From contig JADJCS010000020.1 in the NCBI GenBank assembly GCA_016703105.1, forward strand, positions 1-64,000: a DNA stretch of 64,000 bases, written 5' to 3'. The notes beneath the pieces were generated by a model. The model did no database searches. It had not been told where the DNA came from and saw nothing but the letters and a program-made list of their open reading frames with translations. The position numbers and the translations under genes were made by a program. This document shows, one piece after another, positions 44,218-52,561 of this stretch. How positions within the stretch are numbered: the first letter of the stretch is position 1; each line of letters opens with the position of its first letter. Source of the DNA: Flavobacteriales bacterium (GTDB taxonomy: Bacteria; Bacteroidota; Bacteroidia; Flavobacteriales_F; PHOS-HE28).

Positions 44218-44575
44218 GTCACTGATGTCGAAGCATCAAAGGTGGCCATTGCGTCGAGCGAAAGAACCGCCCAAAGGGAACCTTCACAAAGACTTAACAC
44301 CGGCTTTACATGGCGACGGTGGACGCCCCATGCACGACCCTGGATCCACGAGCCGTCAAACACGGTCCGGACGCAGATGCGGCGGGCGTGGTAGTTCGAT
44401 CCGAGCCGTGTCTTCCCGGCGGACATGTCCGCGACGAAGTACGATGCCCATGATACCCGCCTTCCGGGTCAGGTTCCCGCCGGCACCGCCATCGAGCGTG
44501 GCGCTCATCAAGCTAGCAACGAGAGGAGCTGACGCATGAATGATCGGAAAGAGGCGACGCTACGTTCGCACGTCG
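44218..44575. other. Intergenic stretch without a confident gene
   Basis: Open frames here are short and lack recognisable signatures. The phrase CGGGTCAGGTTCCCG near 44474-44488 recalls a tRNA T-arm but lacks the canonical TTCRANY loop and matching acceptor stem. The only supported element is the -7 box of the gene at 43834-44217. Confidence 0.5.
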
Positions 44576-45034
44576 TCACTTGATGTGATGCACCGTGATG
44601 CACCGCCCGTTGACGATCACCTGCTCCCCTGCCCGCTTGTCCTTGAGTGCCTGACCGATCGGCGAGGCGAGCGAGATGGCGAAGCAGGATCGGCCACCGA
44701 ACTCGATGCGCCCTAGCCCGATGGCCAGGAAGTAGGTGCCTTGGTCGGTTTCCACGAGACTTCCGAAGGCCACATGATCGAAAGTGCGATCCAGCGGAAC
44801 GCGCGCGAGTTCTTGCTGAAGGACGATCAGCTTGGCGTGCTGATCGTCCAACTTGTCCAGTTCCTGTTGCACCATGGCGCGACCCACTTCGTGCTTGTCA
44901 CCGGCGCTGCTTTTAGTGTCGTTGGTGAACGAATCGCGTGTGGAAGCGATCTCCAGTTGCGCAGCATTCAACTTCTTTTGAAGAAGAGCTTGCAGGTGAT
45001 GAAGAAGGTCGGACTTGTTCACGGGCTTGTCCAT
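44576..45034 (-). CDS. GreA/GreB-like transcription elongation factor homologue
   Basis: The 152-residue protein has a GreA-like plan: an N-terminal coiled coil (LLHHLQALLQKKLNAAQLEI, SSAGDKHEVGRAMVQQELDK) and a C-terminal globular part (DHVAFGSLVETDQGTYFLAI, ISLASPIGQALKDKRAGEQV). Bacteroidota carry such short proteins, sometimes mislabelled 3-oxoacyl-ACP synthase. Whether it acts on RNA polymerase is not shown. ATG 45034 was chosen because the frame further upstream is antisense-like and overlaps the next gene's coding end by 16 bp. Confidence 0.75.
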   Translation of the reverse strand: MDKPVNKSDLLHHLQALLQKKLNAAQLEIASTRDSFTNDTKSSAGDKHEVGRAMVQQELDKLDDQHAKLIVLQQELARVPLDRTFDHVAFGSLVETDQGTYFLAIGLGRIEFGGRSCFAISLASPIGQALKDKRAGEQVIVNGRCITVHHIK

Positions 45035-46134
45035 GGCCCACCCTGTGTCACATTCACGAACGAAGTCCCATTGAAACGGAACAGCCCGCCGGAAAAACCG
45101 AACCAGAGCGTGCCGTGTTGGTCCTCCACAAAAGCTTGGATAGCGAAGTAAGTGGTGAGCTCCGGTCGGTCGGTCATGTCGAAGAGCGTGAAGGACTTGC
45201 CATCGTACCGGTAGGCGCCTACGCGCACCGCACCGATCCAAACGTTCCCTGAGCGGTCCGTGTAGAGATTATAGATGTCGTTCGCGGTAAGGCCTTTCAC
45301 TTCTGGGAACTGCGTGAACGTTTTCCCATCGTACCGGCTCACACCTCCCTCTTCGATGTATTTCGGGAAGTCGGAAGTAATGGACCCGAACCAGATGTTG
45401 CCTTGTGCGTCCTCCGCGATGCTTGCGACGTTGTTGCTACACAAACCGTCGTTCTTGGTGAAATGGGTGAGGGTTTTACCGTCGTACCGGCATGCACCAT
45501 AACCATCCCGTCCGAACCAGATGTTCCCTTTGCTGTCCTCGAACAGGTCCCACACTTTGCCGGGCACCATCTTATAGCTGGGCGTATCGTTCACCGGGAC
45601 CGTAAGCTCGAACGCGGTGAACCGACCGCCGCCTGTTCTGTGCGGGATCGAAGGATCGAGTCGGAAGACGCCATCGCTCGTTCCAGCCCAAACCATCCCA
45701 TTGCGGTCCACCAGCAATTTGCACCCCGATCCACGAAGTCCTTCGCCGCCAGCAAAGCCGGAAAAAGTCTTCCCATCGAACTCGCATGCACCCGTGTGCG
45801 TTCCGAACCAGAGGTGACCATCCCGATCTTCAGTGATACCCGTGACCACATCACCGATGAGGCCTTCCGCGATGGAGAAATATCGGAGCGATGTTCCGTC
45901 CCAACGCGCCACTCCTTGGCCGTTGGTCCCGAACCACAAATTCCCCTTACCGTCTTCGAAGGCCGCCACGATGTACTCGGCGACTTGTGCGGTGTCACGG
46001 CCTGCCTGTTGATGCATCGGGGGATCAGCGATCGCTCCTGCATCCACTGCCCGATCTTGTCCGCTGCAGGATGCGATGAGCAGGCAGGAGGACAGAAGCG
46101 GATGGATCGGTATGATCATGATGGATCGCCTCAT
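45019..46134 (-). CDS. Two-component regulator propeller lipoprotein
   Basis: The 371-residue lipoprotein starts MRRSIMIIPIHPLLSSCLLI with lipobox LIASC. It holds about seven propeller blades with the Reg_prop pattern (EDGKGNLWFGTNGQG, EDRDGHLWFGTHTG, EDSKGNIWFGRDGYG, EDAQGNIWFGSITSD, TDRSGNVWIGAV, EDQHGTLWFGFSGGL). In hybrid two-component sensors this propeller is the periplasmic input domain; here it stands alone without kinase, so it may be a surface or periplasmic binding protein. Its end overlaps the GreA-like gene by 16 bp. Confidence 0.85.
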   Translation of the reverse strand: MRRSIMIIPIHPLLSSCLLIASCSGQDRAVDAGAIADPPMHQQAGRDTAQVAEYIVAAFEDGKGNLWFGTNGQGVARWDGTSLRYFSIAEGLIGDVVTGITEDRDGHLWFGTHTGACEFDGKTFSGFAGGEGLRGSGCKLLVDRNGMVWAGTSDGVFRLDPSIPHRTGGGRFTAFELTVPVNDTPSYKMVPGKVWDLFEDSKGNIWFGRDGYGACRYDGKTLTHFTKNDGLCSNNVASIAEDAQGNIWFGSITSDFPKYIEEGGVSRYDGKTFTQFPEVKGLTANDIYNLYTDRSGNVWIGAVRVGAYRYDGKSFTLFDMTDRPELTTYFAIQAFVEDQHGTLWFGFSGGLFRFNGTSFVNVTQGGPWTSP

Positions 46135-46147
46135 GCGCCGGGTGTGC

Positions 46148-47017
46148 TCAATGACCGCTCCATCCCGGCAGCGTTGCAGCCTGCTTCACCCATTCCATGA
46201 ACAGCGCCTCATCGAGCACGCCATCCTCGTTCAGATGCACGTAGCGGGCGTTGGGGTCCTTCGACGCGACCGGCGGCATGGGCTTCAGCTTGCGGCCGAA
46301 GAAGAAGTTGATCTTGACGTACTTGTCGAAGATGTGATAGGACACGAACCAGCCCTTCCCCTCGATGCCATAGAACGGCGAGTTCCACTTCACGGACTTC
46401 TTCACCGTGGGCACCGCGCGTACGATCAGCGCATCGATCCGTTGGCAGGCTTCGCGCTTCCAAACGGGTGCGCCGGCGATGTAAGCCTGCACCGGCGCGT
46501 CGCCATCGGCTTTGGCGATCTGCGGGTTGCCGCCGGAAAGGAGCTTCACGGGCGCAGCCTTCGTGGTTGAAGCCTTCGTCTTCGGCTTCGCCGCGCCCTT
46601 GTTCCGTACCACCGCTGCTTTCACCAACGCCTTGAACTTCGCCGCATCGACGTTCTCCCCTTCGCGGATGTCGATGGCGCGGCGCGTGGCACCCGTGCCC
46701 GGTGCATTGAAGAGGCGACCCGGATCGGGCAGCGCAGCGCCCTGCATGAACGTGAGTTTCACCTTGTCCTTGTATATCTCGCCGGTGCAGATCATACCGC
46801 TGAGCGACCATACTGGCACACCGGCAGGGTTCAAGGGCTTCCTCCACTTCTGCTCTTCCGTGATGCCTGGCGCGGCTTCGAAGATGAGGGTGCGCACGCG
46901 GTCGAGGGTGTTGGCACGCCAGTCCATCACATCAGACTTTGGCCTTGACCTGGGTTTCGTGGCTTTGGTGGTCGCCTTCACCGGTGGCTTGCTGTTCTTG
47001 GCTGTGCGGGTGGGCAT
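46148..47017 (-). CDS. Tandem DUF1801 protein
   Basis: The 289-residue protein carries two DUF1801 domains. The first (about 30-135) has MDWRANTLDRVRTLIFEAAP and KVKLTFMQGAALPDP. The second (about 175-285) has RIDALIVRAVPTVKKSVKWN, GWFVSYHIFDKYVKINFFFG and YVHLNEDGVL. They are joined by a basic Ala/Lys/Thr linker (GAAKPKTKASTTKAAPVK), and a similar basic stretch opens the protein. Function is unknown; the basic segments suggest nucleic-acid contact, which is an inference. ATG 47017 is preferred; a CAACTTTG box lies 19 bp upstream. Confidence 0.82.
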   Translation of the reverse strand: MPTRTAKNSKPPVKATTKATKPRSRPKSDVMDWRANTLDRVRTLIFEAAPGITEEQKWRKPLNPAGVPVWSLSGMICTGEIYKDKVKLTFMQGAALPDPGRLFNAPGTGATRRAIDIREGENVDAAKFKALVKAAVVRNKGAAKPKTKASTTKAAPVKLLSGGNPQIAKADGDAPVQAYIAGAPVWKREACQRIDALIVRAVPTVKKSVKWNSPFYGIEGKGWFVSYHIFDKYVKINFFFGRKLKPMPPVASKDPNARYVHLNEDGVLDEALFMEWVKQAATLPGWSGH

Positions 47018-47067
47018 AATGGTGGTGTTGGAACGCCAAAGTTGCGGCATGGGAAGGTCTGTTCCGC

Positions 47068-47850
47068 TCAAGGCACCACCACCGTCTTCGAAGAGGTCGT
47101 ACGCACCGAGAAATAACCCAGTGCGCCGCCCTCGATGTTGCTCACCGGATCGGCGGGTGTTGCGGCGTTCGACACATTCTGCCCCATGCTGAAGAAATAG
47201 TCGTAGACCTCGGGCGCGATGCACTCCATGGTGACCTCCACCACATCCCCGCTGTTCAGTTCAACGTCGTTCAGGAACAGCGGCTGCAACACCAGGTTCC
47301 CGTCCGTGAAGCGATCGTTCTCCAGGTTGATCCCTTCCTGCTTTTCGCCGTTCACACGCACGGTGAAGCGATAGTAGTTGGCGATCCCCGGAGGATCGAA
47401 ATGGCCTGGAACGATGATCCGCGTGTAGGTTCCGAAGGAGGGGAAACTATCGACCATCAAGGTGTCGATCGTCACCGCTACCGGCATGCGGCATTCGGCG
47501 GTATAGGTGGTCCCATCCACCTGGACGTTCAACTGGTAGGTGCGCTCCTGACCGCCTACCAAGGTGGCGGTAGTGTATGTGCCGGGACCGGTTTCGGTGA
47601 GTTGCTCGCTATTGCCCAGGTCGTCGCTCAGGGTAACAAGGGCGTTGGAGATGGCCGGGAAGTTGTTCGATGCATCGAAGCCCATCGAGCGCGTGAGTCG
47701 CACGGTGTGTGGGCCGGGACCTTCGGAGACGATGGCCTCGATGACCACCTTGTTGCTTTCATTCTCGAGGTCGAGCGTGATCTCCTTTCTGCAAGACGTG
47801 AGGACAAGACCGAGCAATGCCGAGAAGAGGAGGATGTGCTGTTGTTTCAT
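47068..47850 (-). CDS. DUF4249 family lipoprotein
   Basis: The 260-residue protein has lipobox LTSC (MKQQHILLFSALLGLVLTSC) followed by RKEITLDLENESNKVVIEA, the typical DUF4249 opening, and Ig-like strands after it (ALVTLSDDLGNSEQLTETGP). DUF4249 proteins are usually encoded next to TonB-dependent receptors and probably sit on the outer membrane as partners. It starts 5 bp after the receptor gene and so is cotranscribed with it. Confidence 0.9.
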   Translation of the reverse strand: MKQQHILLFSALLGLVLTSCRKEITLDLENESNKVVIEAIVSEGPGPHTVRLTRSMGFDASNNFPAISNALVTLSDDLGNSEQLTETGPGTYTTATLVGGQERTYQLNVQVDGTTYTAECRMPVAVTIDTLMVDSFPSFGTYTRIIVPGHFDPPGIANYYRFTVRVNGEKQEGINLENDRFTDGNLVLQPLFLNDVELNSGDVVEVTMECIAPEVYDYFFSMGQNVSNAATPADPVSNIEGGALGYFSVRTTSSKTVVVP

Positions 47851-47855
47851 GGTGA

Positions 47856-50198
47856 TCAGAATTTGAAACCGTAAGAGATGGAAGGGACCCAGCGGAACAA
47901 GGAGGTCTTAATCGCCGATGTGCGGTTCGGGTCGTTCTCGTTCTGCTGGAACGTGATCGTGTAGGCGTTCTCCCTGCCATAAGCATTGTAAAGCGAGAAG
48001 TTCCAAGTGCTCTCGTGTTTCTTCTTGATCCGCGTCCACGTAGCGCTGAGGTCCAGGCGGTGGTAGGCGGGCATGCGGCCAGCATTGCGTTCGGTGTAGG
48101 AGAAGATCACCTGATCATCCACCGTGTACTTGCCCGTGGGGAAGGTGACCGCGTTGCCAGTGTTGTAGGTCCAGAGGGCGGAAAAGTCCCAACGCTCGTT
48201 CAGTTCGAAGGTGCCAACGATGGATACATCGTGTGTGCGATCCTGCCGAGCGTAGTACCATTCATTGTTATTGATGCCGTCGATCCGGCGCTCGGTGCGG
48301 CTAAGCGTATACCCGATCCACCCCGTGAGGCGGCCGGTGTTCTTGCGTGCCATCACCTCCAGGCCGTAGGCCCGCCCTTTGCCGAAGAGCAGTTCGCCCT
48401 CGATGTACTGGTTCACGAGGATGTCCGCGCCGTTCCGGTAGTCGATCTGGTTCTGCATCCACTTGTAGTAGACCTCGCCGCTCATTTCATACGCACCCTC
48501 CTTCAACTTGCGGAAATAACCGCCGCTCACCTGGTCGCCGATCTCCGGCTTGATGACGTTCGAGGTGCTGATCCAACGGTCCGTGGGGCTTCCGCTCGTA
48601 CTGTTGCTCAGCAGGTGCATGTTCTGTGTCATGCGCGCATAGGACCACTTCACGGAAGAGAATTCCGTGTTGAGGTAACTGAACGACAGCCGCGGTTCGG
48701 GGTTCACGTAGGTCTGCACGATCTCCCCGCTACCACGCAAGGTCGTACTGGTCACTTCGCCTTCGGGATCGAAGGTGTAGAACTCGCCCTTTCCCAGAAC
48801 GGAAAGCCCGGATACGCGCAGGCCCACGTTCATGGTGAGGCGATCCGTCACTGTCTTGTCCCACGATGCGAAGAGCGCGTTCTCCCATGTGTACTGGTTC
48901 TGGATGGTGAACGCGTTGACACCCGAGGAACCACTGGACTCCACCTTGCCGGGAGTTATGGTGTGTCGGATGGAGCTGAAGCCGACCTTCCATTTGGAGC
49001 CGGGGCTGGGATAGAAGCTCAATTCATGCGTGAGGTTGAGGTCCCGGACCACGGAGGTGATGCTGAAGTCGTGCGCGTCGGTTTTGAACGCCACGCCGTA
49101 GTTGTAGTTGGAGAAGATCAACGACGTGTTGCTGAACCAACGGGGTGAGTAGATGTGGTTCCAACGGGCGGTGCCGGTGGCATTGCCCCAATCGATGCCC
49201 AGCGTGGAGCCAAGGCCGACCACGTCGCGCCCGAAATAGCCGCTCAGGAATAGCTTGTCCTTGGGACCCGCGTCCACGTTCAGCTTCGCATTGAGGTCGT
49301 AGAAGTAGAGCTTGTTGTCACGGATCCCGGGGTCGGAGTAAAGCTTGAGGAACACATCGGCGTAGGTGCGACGCGCGGCGATGAGGAACGACGCCTTGTT
49401 CTTCTTGATCGGTCCTTCCACAGTGAGGTTCGTGGAGATCGTGCCGACGCTGCCGCTCACGCCCAGCTTGCGGTCGTTCCCGTCCTTCATCCGGATATCG
49501 AGCACCGATGCGAGCCGGCCGCCGAACTGCGCGGGCATGGACCCCTTGTAGAGCTGCACATCCTTGATCGCGTTCGCGTTGAAGGTGGAGAAGAAACCGA
49601 GGAGGTGGCTCGCATTGTACACCGGTGCTTCGTCCAGCAGCACCAGGTTCTGGTCGGCACCGCCACCCCGGACATAGAAGCCCGCCTGGCCGTCACCGGC
49701 GCTCTTCACGCCGGGCAATAGCTGGATCGCCTTCAGAATGTCCCGTTCGCCGAAGATCATGGGCAGCTTTTCCACCTCCTTCATGTCCATGCGCTCCACG
49801 CCGATGTCCGGGCGTTGCAGATCGAAGCCCTTCAGGTCCCCGGTCACCACCACCTCGTTCAGTGTCAGACTGGAGGGGGCCAAGGCCAGATCCAACTTCA
49901 CATTCGAATCAAGCCGAATGGTGATGGTTCGCCTTTGGTAACCGATGAACGAGAATTGCGCGTCATAGGTGCCCTCGGGAAGGGTGATGGAATAGAAGCC
50001 GTACTCGTTGGCGGAAACGCCCGTGCTCTGGGCGCCGCTTAGCAACACGGTGGAACCAATGAGGGTTTCACCACTGAGGCTGTCGGAAATGGTACCGCTG
50101 AGCGTATAGCGCTGGGCGCTTTGCGCGAGCACAGGGGAGCCATTGAAAAGGCTGAGCAATAAGGCAAGGCGAAGAAGCAGTGTGTATATGTGGTTCAT
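47856..50198 (-). CDS. TonB-dependent receptor with CarboxypepD_reg domain
   Basis: The 780-residue outer-membrane receptor starts MNHIYTLLLRLALLLSLFNG (signal peptide). A carboxypeptidase regulatory-like domain follows (about 30-110: GTISDSLSGETLIGSTVLLS, GTYDAQFSFIGYQRRTI), then the plug (DILKAIQLLPGVKSAGDGQA, GFYVRGGGADQNLVLLDEAP) and a beta barrel ending SISYGFKF with a terminal Phe. The substrate is unknown. It forms a unit with the upstream 94-residue secreted protein and the downstream DUF4249 gene, all read from the promoter at 50531-50588. Confidence 0.93.
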   Translation of the reverse strand: MNHIYTLLLRLALLLSLFNGSPVLAQSAQRYTLSGTISDSLSGETLIGSTVLLSGAQSTGVSANEYGFYSITLPEGTYDAQFSFIGYQRRTITIRLDSNVKLDLALAPSSLTLNEVVVTGDLKGFDLQRPDIGVERMDMKEVEKLPMIFGERDILKAIQLLPGVKSAGDGQAGFYVRGGGADQNLVLLDEAPVYNASHLLGFFSTFNANAIKDVQLYKGSMPAQFGGRLASVLDIRMKDGNDRKLGVSGSVGTISTNLTVEGPIKKNKASFLIAARRTYADVFLKLYSDPGIRDNKLYFYDLNAKLNVDAGPKDKLFLSGYFGRDVVGLGSTLGIDWGNATGTARWNHIYSPRWFSNTSLIFSNYNYGVAFKTDAHDFSITSVVRDLNLTHELSFYPSPGSKWKVGFSSIRHTITPGKVESSGSSGVNAFTIQNQYTWENALFASWDKTVTDRLTMNVGLRVSGLSVLGKGEFYTFDPEGEVTSTTLRGSGEIVQTYVNPEPRLSFSYLNTEFSSVKWSYARMTQNMHLLSNSTSGSPTDRWISTSNVIKPEIGDQVSGGYFRKLKEGAYEMSGEVYYKWMQNQIDYRNGADILVNQYIEGELLFGKGRAYGLEVMARKNTGRLTGWIGYTLSRTERRIDGINNNEWYYARQDRTHDVSIVGTFELNERWDFSALWTYNTGNAVTFPTGKYTVDDQVIFSYTERNAGRMPAYHRLDLSATWTRIKKKHESTWNFSLYNAYGRENAYTITFQQNENDPNRTSAIKTSLFRWVPSISYGFKF

Positions 50199-50205
50199 GG
50201 TCGGG

Positions 50206-50490
50206 TCAATGCTTGGTAACGGTGATGCTGAAATGGCGACCTACACGGATCTGGAAGAAGGAGTGGGTCCATCGGAATGCACGGCGAGCTCTACCGCTGG
50301 GATCCGATGACCGCACGGTCACGACAGGACCTTCGCGAAGCTGTTCCGGCGAAGCGAGCGGTACATCCCCTGCGATGGGTTGAGCGCTGTTCAACGTGGA
50401 CCGCTGGGTGCTTTGCCCATGCACCCCGGTGCCAGCCAATAGGCTGAGCAAAAGGGACAGGCAAATGACGAGGGGGATGGCGTGTTTCAC
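50206..50490 (-). CDS. Small secreted protein upstream of the TonB receptor
   Basis: The 94-residue protein starts at GTG 50490 with the signal peptide KHAIPLVICLSLLLSLLAGT, cleavage likely after VHGQ. The mature part of about 70 residues is basic at its end (RARRAFRWTHSFFQIRVGRH). No Cys and no known family. It is 7 bp before the receptor gene and 41 bp or so downstream of the -7-like box. A leader or ligand-related role is possible, but not shown. Confidence 0.6.
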   Translation of the reverse strand: MKHAIPLVICLSLLLSLLAGTGVHGQSTQRSTLNSAQPIAGDVPLASPEQLREGPVVTVRSSDPSGRARRAFRWTHSFFQIRVGRHFSITVTKH

Positions 50491-50530
50491 GTGTGTTGAG
50501 TTCTTGGGTGCAGTGGTTTGTTCGAGGGCG

Positions 50531-50588
50531 CAAAAGTCCATGGACCATTCGCGGGGTCTGTTACATCGTTCGGGAGAAGGTTTACATC
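50531..50588 (-). promoter_or_regulatory. TonB-unit promoter with paired GATGTAA repeats
   Basis: On the minus strand two GATGTAA heptamers (50588-50582 and 50567-50561) stand 21 bp apart, then 22 bases, then GACTTTTG, a -7-like box (plus strand CAAAAGTCCA 50531-50540). The same block with the same spacing is at 55123-55180; 25 of 28 bases across the repeat region are identical. The proximal repeat covers the -33 position, as for an activator. The distal repeat overlaps the stop codon of the DUF4386 gene. Confidence 0.7.
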
Positions 50589-51280
50589 GGGATCGGACCG
50601 CCCGTTCGGGGCGTGTTGAACCCATGGACCATGAGCCGGCCTGCTAGCACCATCTCGTACACCGCGATCGGCAGCGCCAGGACCATCGTTGTGGTGGAGT
50701 ATGGCGTGATCACACCGAGCAGCTCGATGGCGCCGACGAAGAGGATGAGCACCGCACCGGTGATCCCCAGCACCGCCAGCGGGCGGGTCACGAGACCCGA
50801 GCGCAGGAAGAGAGCGCTGTAGATGAGTGTGTTCACCCCCAGCAGGAAGTGCGGACCGAGCACGAAGGTCCAGTCGTGTATGGCGATCAACGCATGACCT
50901 ACCGCTTGTGCACCTGCCGCATTCGGCTCCAGCGATCCGGCAATGGATGCGAGCGCGAGCATGCTCACGGCCCCGACGATGATGCACACCACTTCCAGGG
51001 AACGGAAGACGACATAGGCCGGACCGAGCCGCTTCGATACCATGCTGAGCACAGGCAGCATCATCAAGGCCGTGCCGCAGTTCGCTAGGGCGAGCAGGGC
51101 TTCGAAGAAAGCGCCCCAGCCAATGCGACCGGCATGCATTCTCGCGGCAGCGAACGGATCGATCGCATCGATCACGGGCTTGTACAGGACCAGGCCGATG
51201 ATGGCGGTCACCGTGGCGGTGATGAAGAACAGGCCGGTGATGACGGCGTGTCGCTTGGTGGTGATGGTGTTCGTGTTCAT
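50582..51280 (-). CDS. DUF4386 integral membrane protein
   Basis: The 232-residue protein has about six membrane segments (AVITGLFFITATVTAIIGLV, ALLALANCGTALMMLPVLSM, LEVVCIIVGAVSMLALASIA, FLLGVNTLIYSALFL, PLAVLGITGAVLILFVGAIE, TTTMVLALPIAVYEMVLAGR), the DUF4386 layout. Function unknown. It starts 16 bp after the flavoprotein gene, so the two are likely one transcript. Its TAA stop is part of the GATGTAA element used by the next unit. Confidence 0.88.
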   Translation of the reverse strand: MNTNTITTKRHAVITGLFFITATVTAIIGLVLYKPVIDAIDPFAAARMHAGRIGWGAFFEALLALANCGTALMMLPVLSMVSKRLGPAYVVFRSLEVVCIIVGAVSMLALASIAGSLEPNAAGAQAVGHALIAIHDWTFVLGPHFLLGVNTLIYSALFLRSGLVTRPLAVLGITGAVLILFVGAIELLGVITPYSTTTMVLALPIAVYEMVLAGRLMVHGFNTPRTGGPIPM

Positions 51281-51296
51281 GGTGGGATGGTGTTGC

Positions 51297-52298
51297 TCAG
51301 AATTCCTCGGCGATGAGCTCCTTGTTGAGCATCATGCCTGCTGTGGTTCCCGTCGCTACCGCATTGGCCACGGTGCGCAGACGCGTGGTGTTATCGCCGC
51401 ACGCGTAGATCCCGGGGGTGCTCGTGCGCTGTTGCACATCCACGTTCAAGTAGCCCTCGTCGGTGAGCGCACAGCCGAGCTGTTGCGGCAGGGCGCAATG
51501 CTGCTCGAACGCGGGCATGGCATACAGGGTGTGGATGGCGGAGGCGCTGCCGTCCTTGAAATGGATGCGCTCGGCATACCCCCCGGCATGCACCAGTTCC
51601 GCGACCTCCGTTTCCACGATGCGGATGTGGTGCTCGCTCAGCTTGGCCGTTTGTTCCGCGGTCAGGGTGGACGGCCCGTTGGTGAACAGCGTCAGGTCCT
51701 TTGTCCAGTTGGAGATCAGTCGCACGAGCTCGAAAGCCTTGTCGCCGTTGCCGAGCACGCCGGTCACTTCATCGCGCACTTCGTAGCCGTGGCAGTAGGG
51801 GCAGTGCAGCACCGAGATACCCCAGCATTCCGCGAAGCCGGGGATGTCCGGCATCACATCGCGCACGCCCGTGGCGAAGACCAGCTTCTTCGCGGTGTAC
51901 ACGGAAGCACTGTCCACCTGTACGTTGAAGCCATCGTCCCCACTGGTCACTTCGGTGACAAGACCATGCTTGTATTCCACCGAGGCATAGCGCTCCACCT
52001 GGATCCTTGCTTTTGAGGCAATGAGTTGTGGTGGCACACCGTCCTGCGTGATGAAGTTGTGCGAGTAGGGGGTCTGCCGGTTGCAGGGCAGGCCACTGTC
52101 CACGATCAGCACGCGCCGCAGCGCACGGCCCAAGGCCATACCCGCAGCGAGGCCGGAGTAGCTGCCTCCTACAATGATCACATCGAACTGCTGGTTCTCG
52201 TTCATTTCCTTAGGTGTTGGTTGTGCCATGATCCGCAGCGGCAAGGCCATAGCACAAGTAGCACTTGCGCTTAGTGTTATGAAGTGCCGTCTGGTCAT
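51297..52298 (-). CDS. Thioredoxin reductase-like flavoprotein
   Basis: The 333-residue protein has the FAD motif VIIVGGSYSGLAAGMALGRA and the redox-active CPYC at C166 and C169 (HCPYCHGYE), a second nucleotide motif (GVLGNGDKAFEL), and the terminal CGDNTTRLRTVANAVATG. It resembles NAD(P)H-dependent thioredoxin reductases. The start MTRRHFITLSASATCAMALP looks like a Tat (RRxF) export signal, unusual for a cytoplasmic reductase; an internal start at MNENQQFDVII (about 52202) would give a normal cytoplasmic enzyme. It is coupled with the DUF4386 gene. Confidence 0.85.
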   Translation of the reverse strand: MTRRHFITLSASATCAMALPLRIMAQPTPKEMNENQQFDVIIVGGSYSGLAAGMALGRALRRVLIVDSGLPCNRQTPYSHNFITQDGVPPQLIASKARIQVERYASVEYKHGLVTEVTSGDDGFNVQVDSASVYTAKKLVFATGVRDVMPDIPGFAECWGISVLHCPYCHGYEVRDEVTGVLGNGDKAFELVRLISNWTKDLTLFTNGPSTLTAEQTAKLSEHHIRIVETEVAELVHAGGYAERIHFKDGSASAIHTLYAMPAFEQHCALPQQLGCALTDEGYLNVDVQQRTSTPGIYACGDNTTRLRTVANAVATGTTAGMMLNKELIAEEF

Positions 52299-52336
52299 GG
52301 CGAGCATCCGTTCGTTGCTTTTCAGTTGATGGATCC

Positions 52337-52561
52337 TCAGGCCTGCGTGCTCTTGGTGGACAAGCCGCGCACGATGCGGTCCACGAACGGCACACCCGCG
52401 AACACGATCCACGGCACCAGGCAGATGGTGAGCAGGAAGGTGCGCTGGTACAAGGGCAGCGCGGAGAGCTGCTCACCGAACAGGGCCAGGAAGAGGGTAA
52501 TGGAGGGGTAGATGACGACCCAGATCTTCAGGGACGCCAGCAGTTTCATTTTCGTTTTCAT
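52337..52561 (-). CDS. Small membrane protein, 74 residues
   Basis: It begins MKTKMKLLASLKIWVVIYPS and has two hydrophobic segments (IWVVIYPSITLFLALFG and TFLLTICLVPWIVFAGVPFV). It overlaps the extended 3' end of the AraC gene by 89 bp. The family is not recognised; similar short proteins occur beside quinone or redox regulators. It is in the same direction as the flavoprotein gene 38 bp downstream. Confidence 0.6.
   Translation of the reverse strand: MKTKMKLLASLKIWVVIYPSITLFLALFGEQLSALPLYQRTFLLTICLVPWIVFAGVPFVDRIVRGLSTKSTQA

Noticed and set aside
44474..44500. tRNA-like 3' end (CGGGTCAGGTTCCCG ... CACCGCCA)
   Set aside because: The T loop is not canonical and no matching acceptor or anticodon arm is found upstream.
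45035..45241. N-terminal extension of the GreA-like protein
   Set aside because: The extra part is the shadow of the propeller lipoprotein gene; the coiled coil starts at the ATG 45034.
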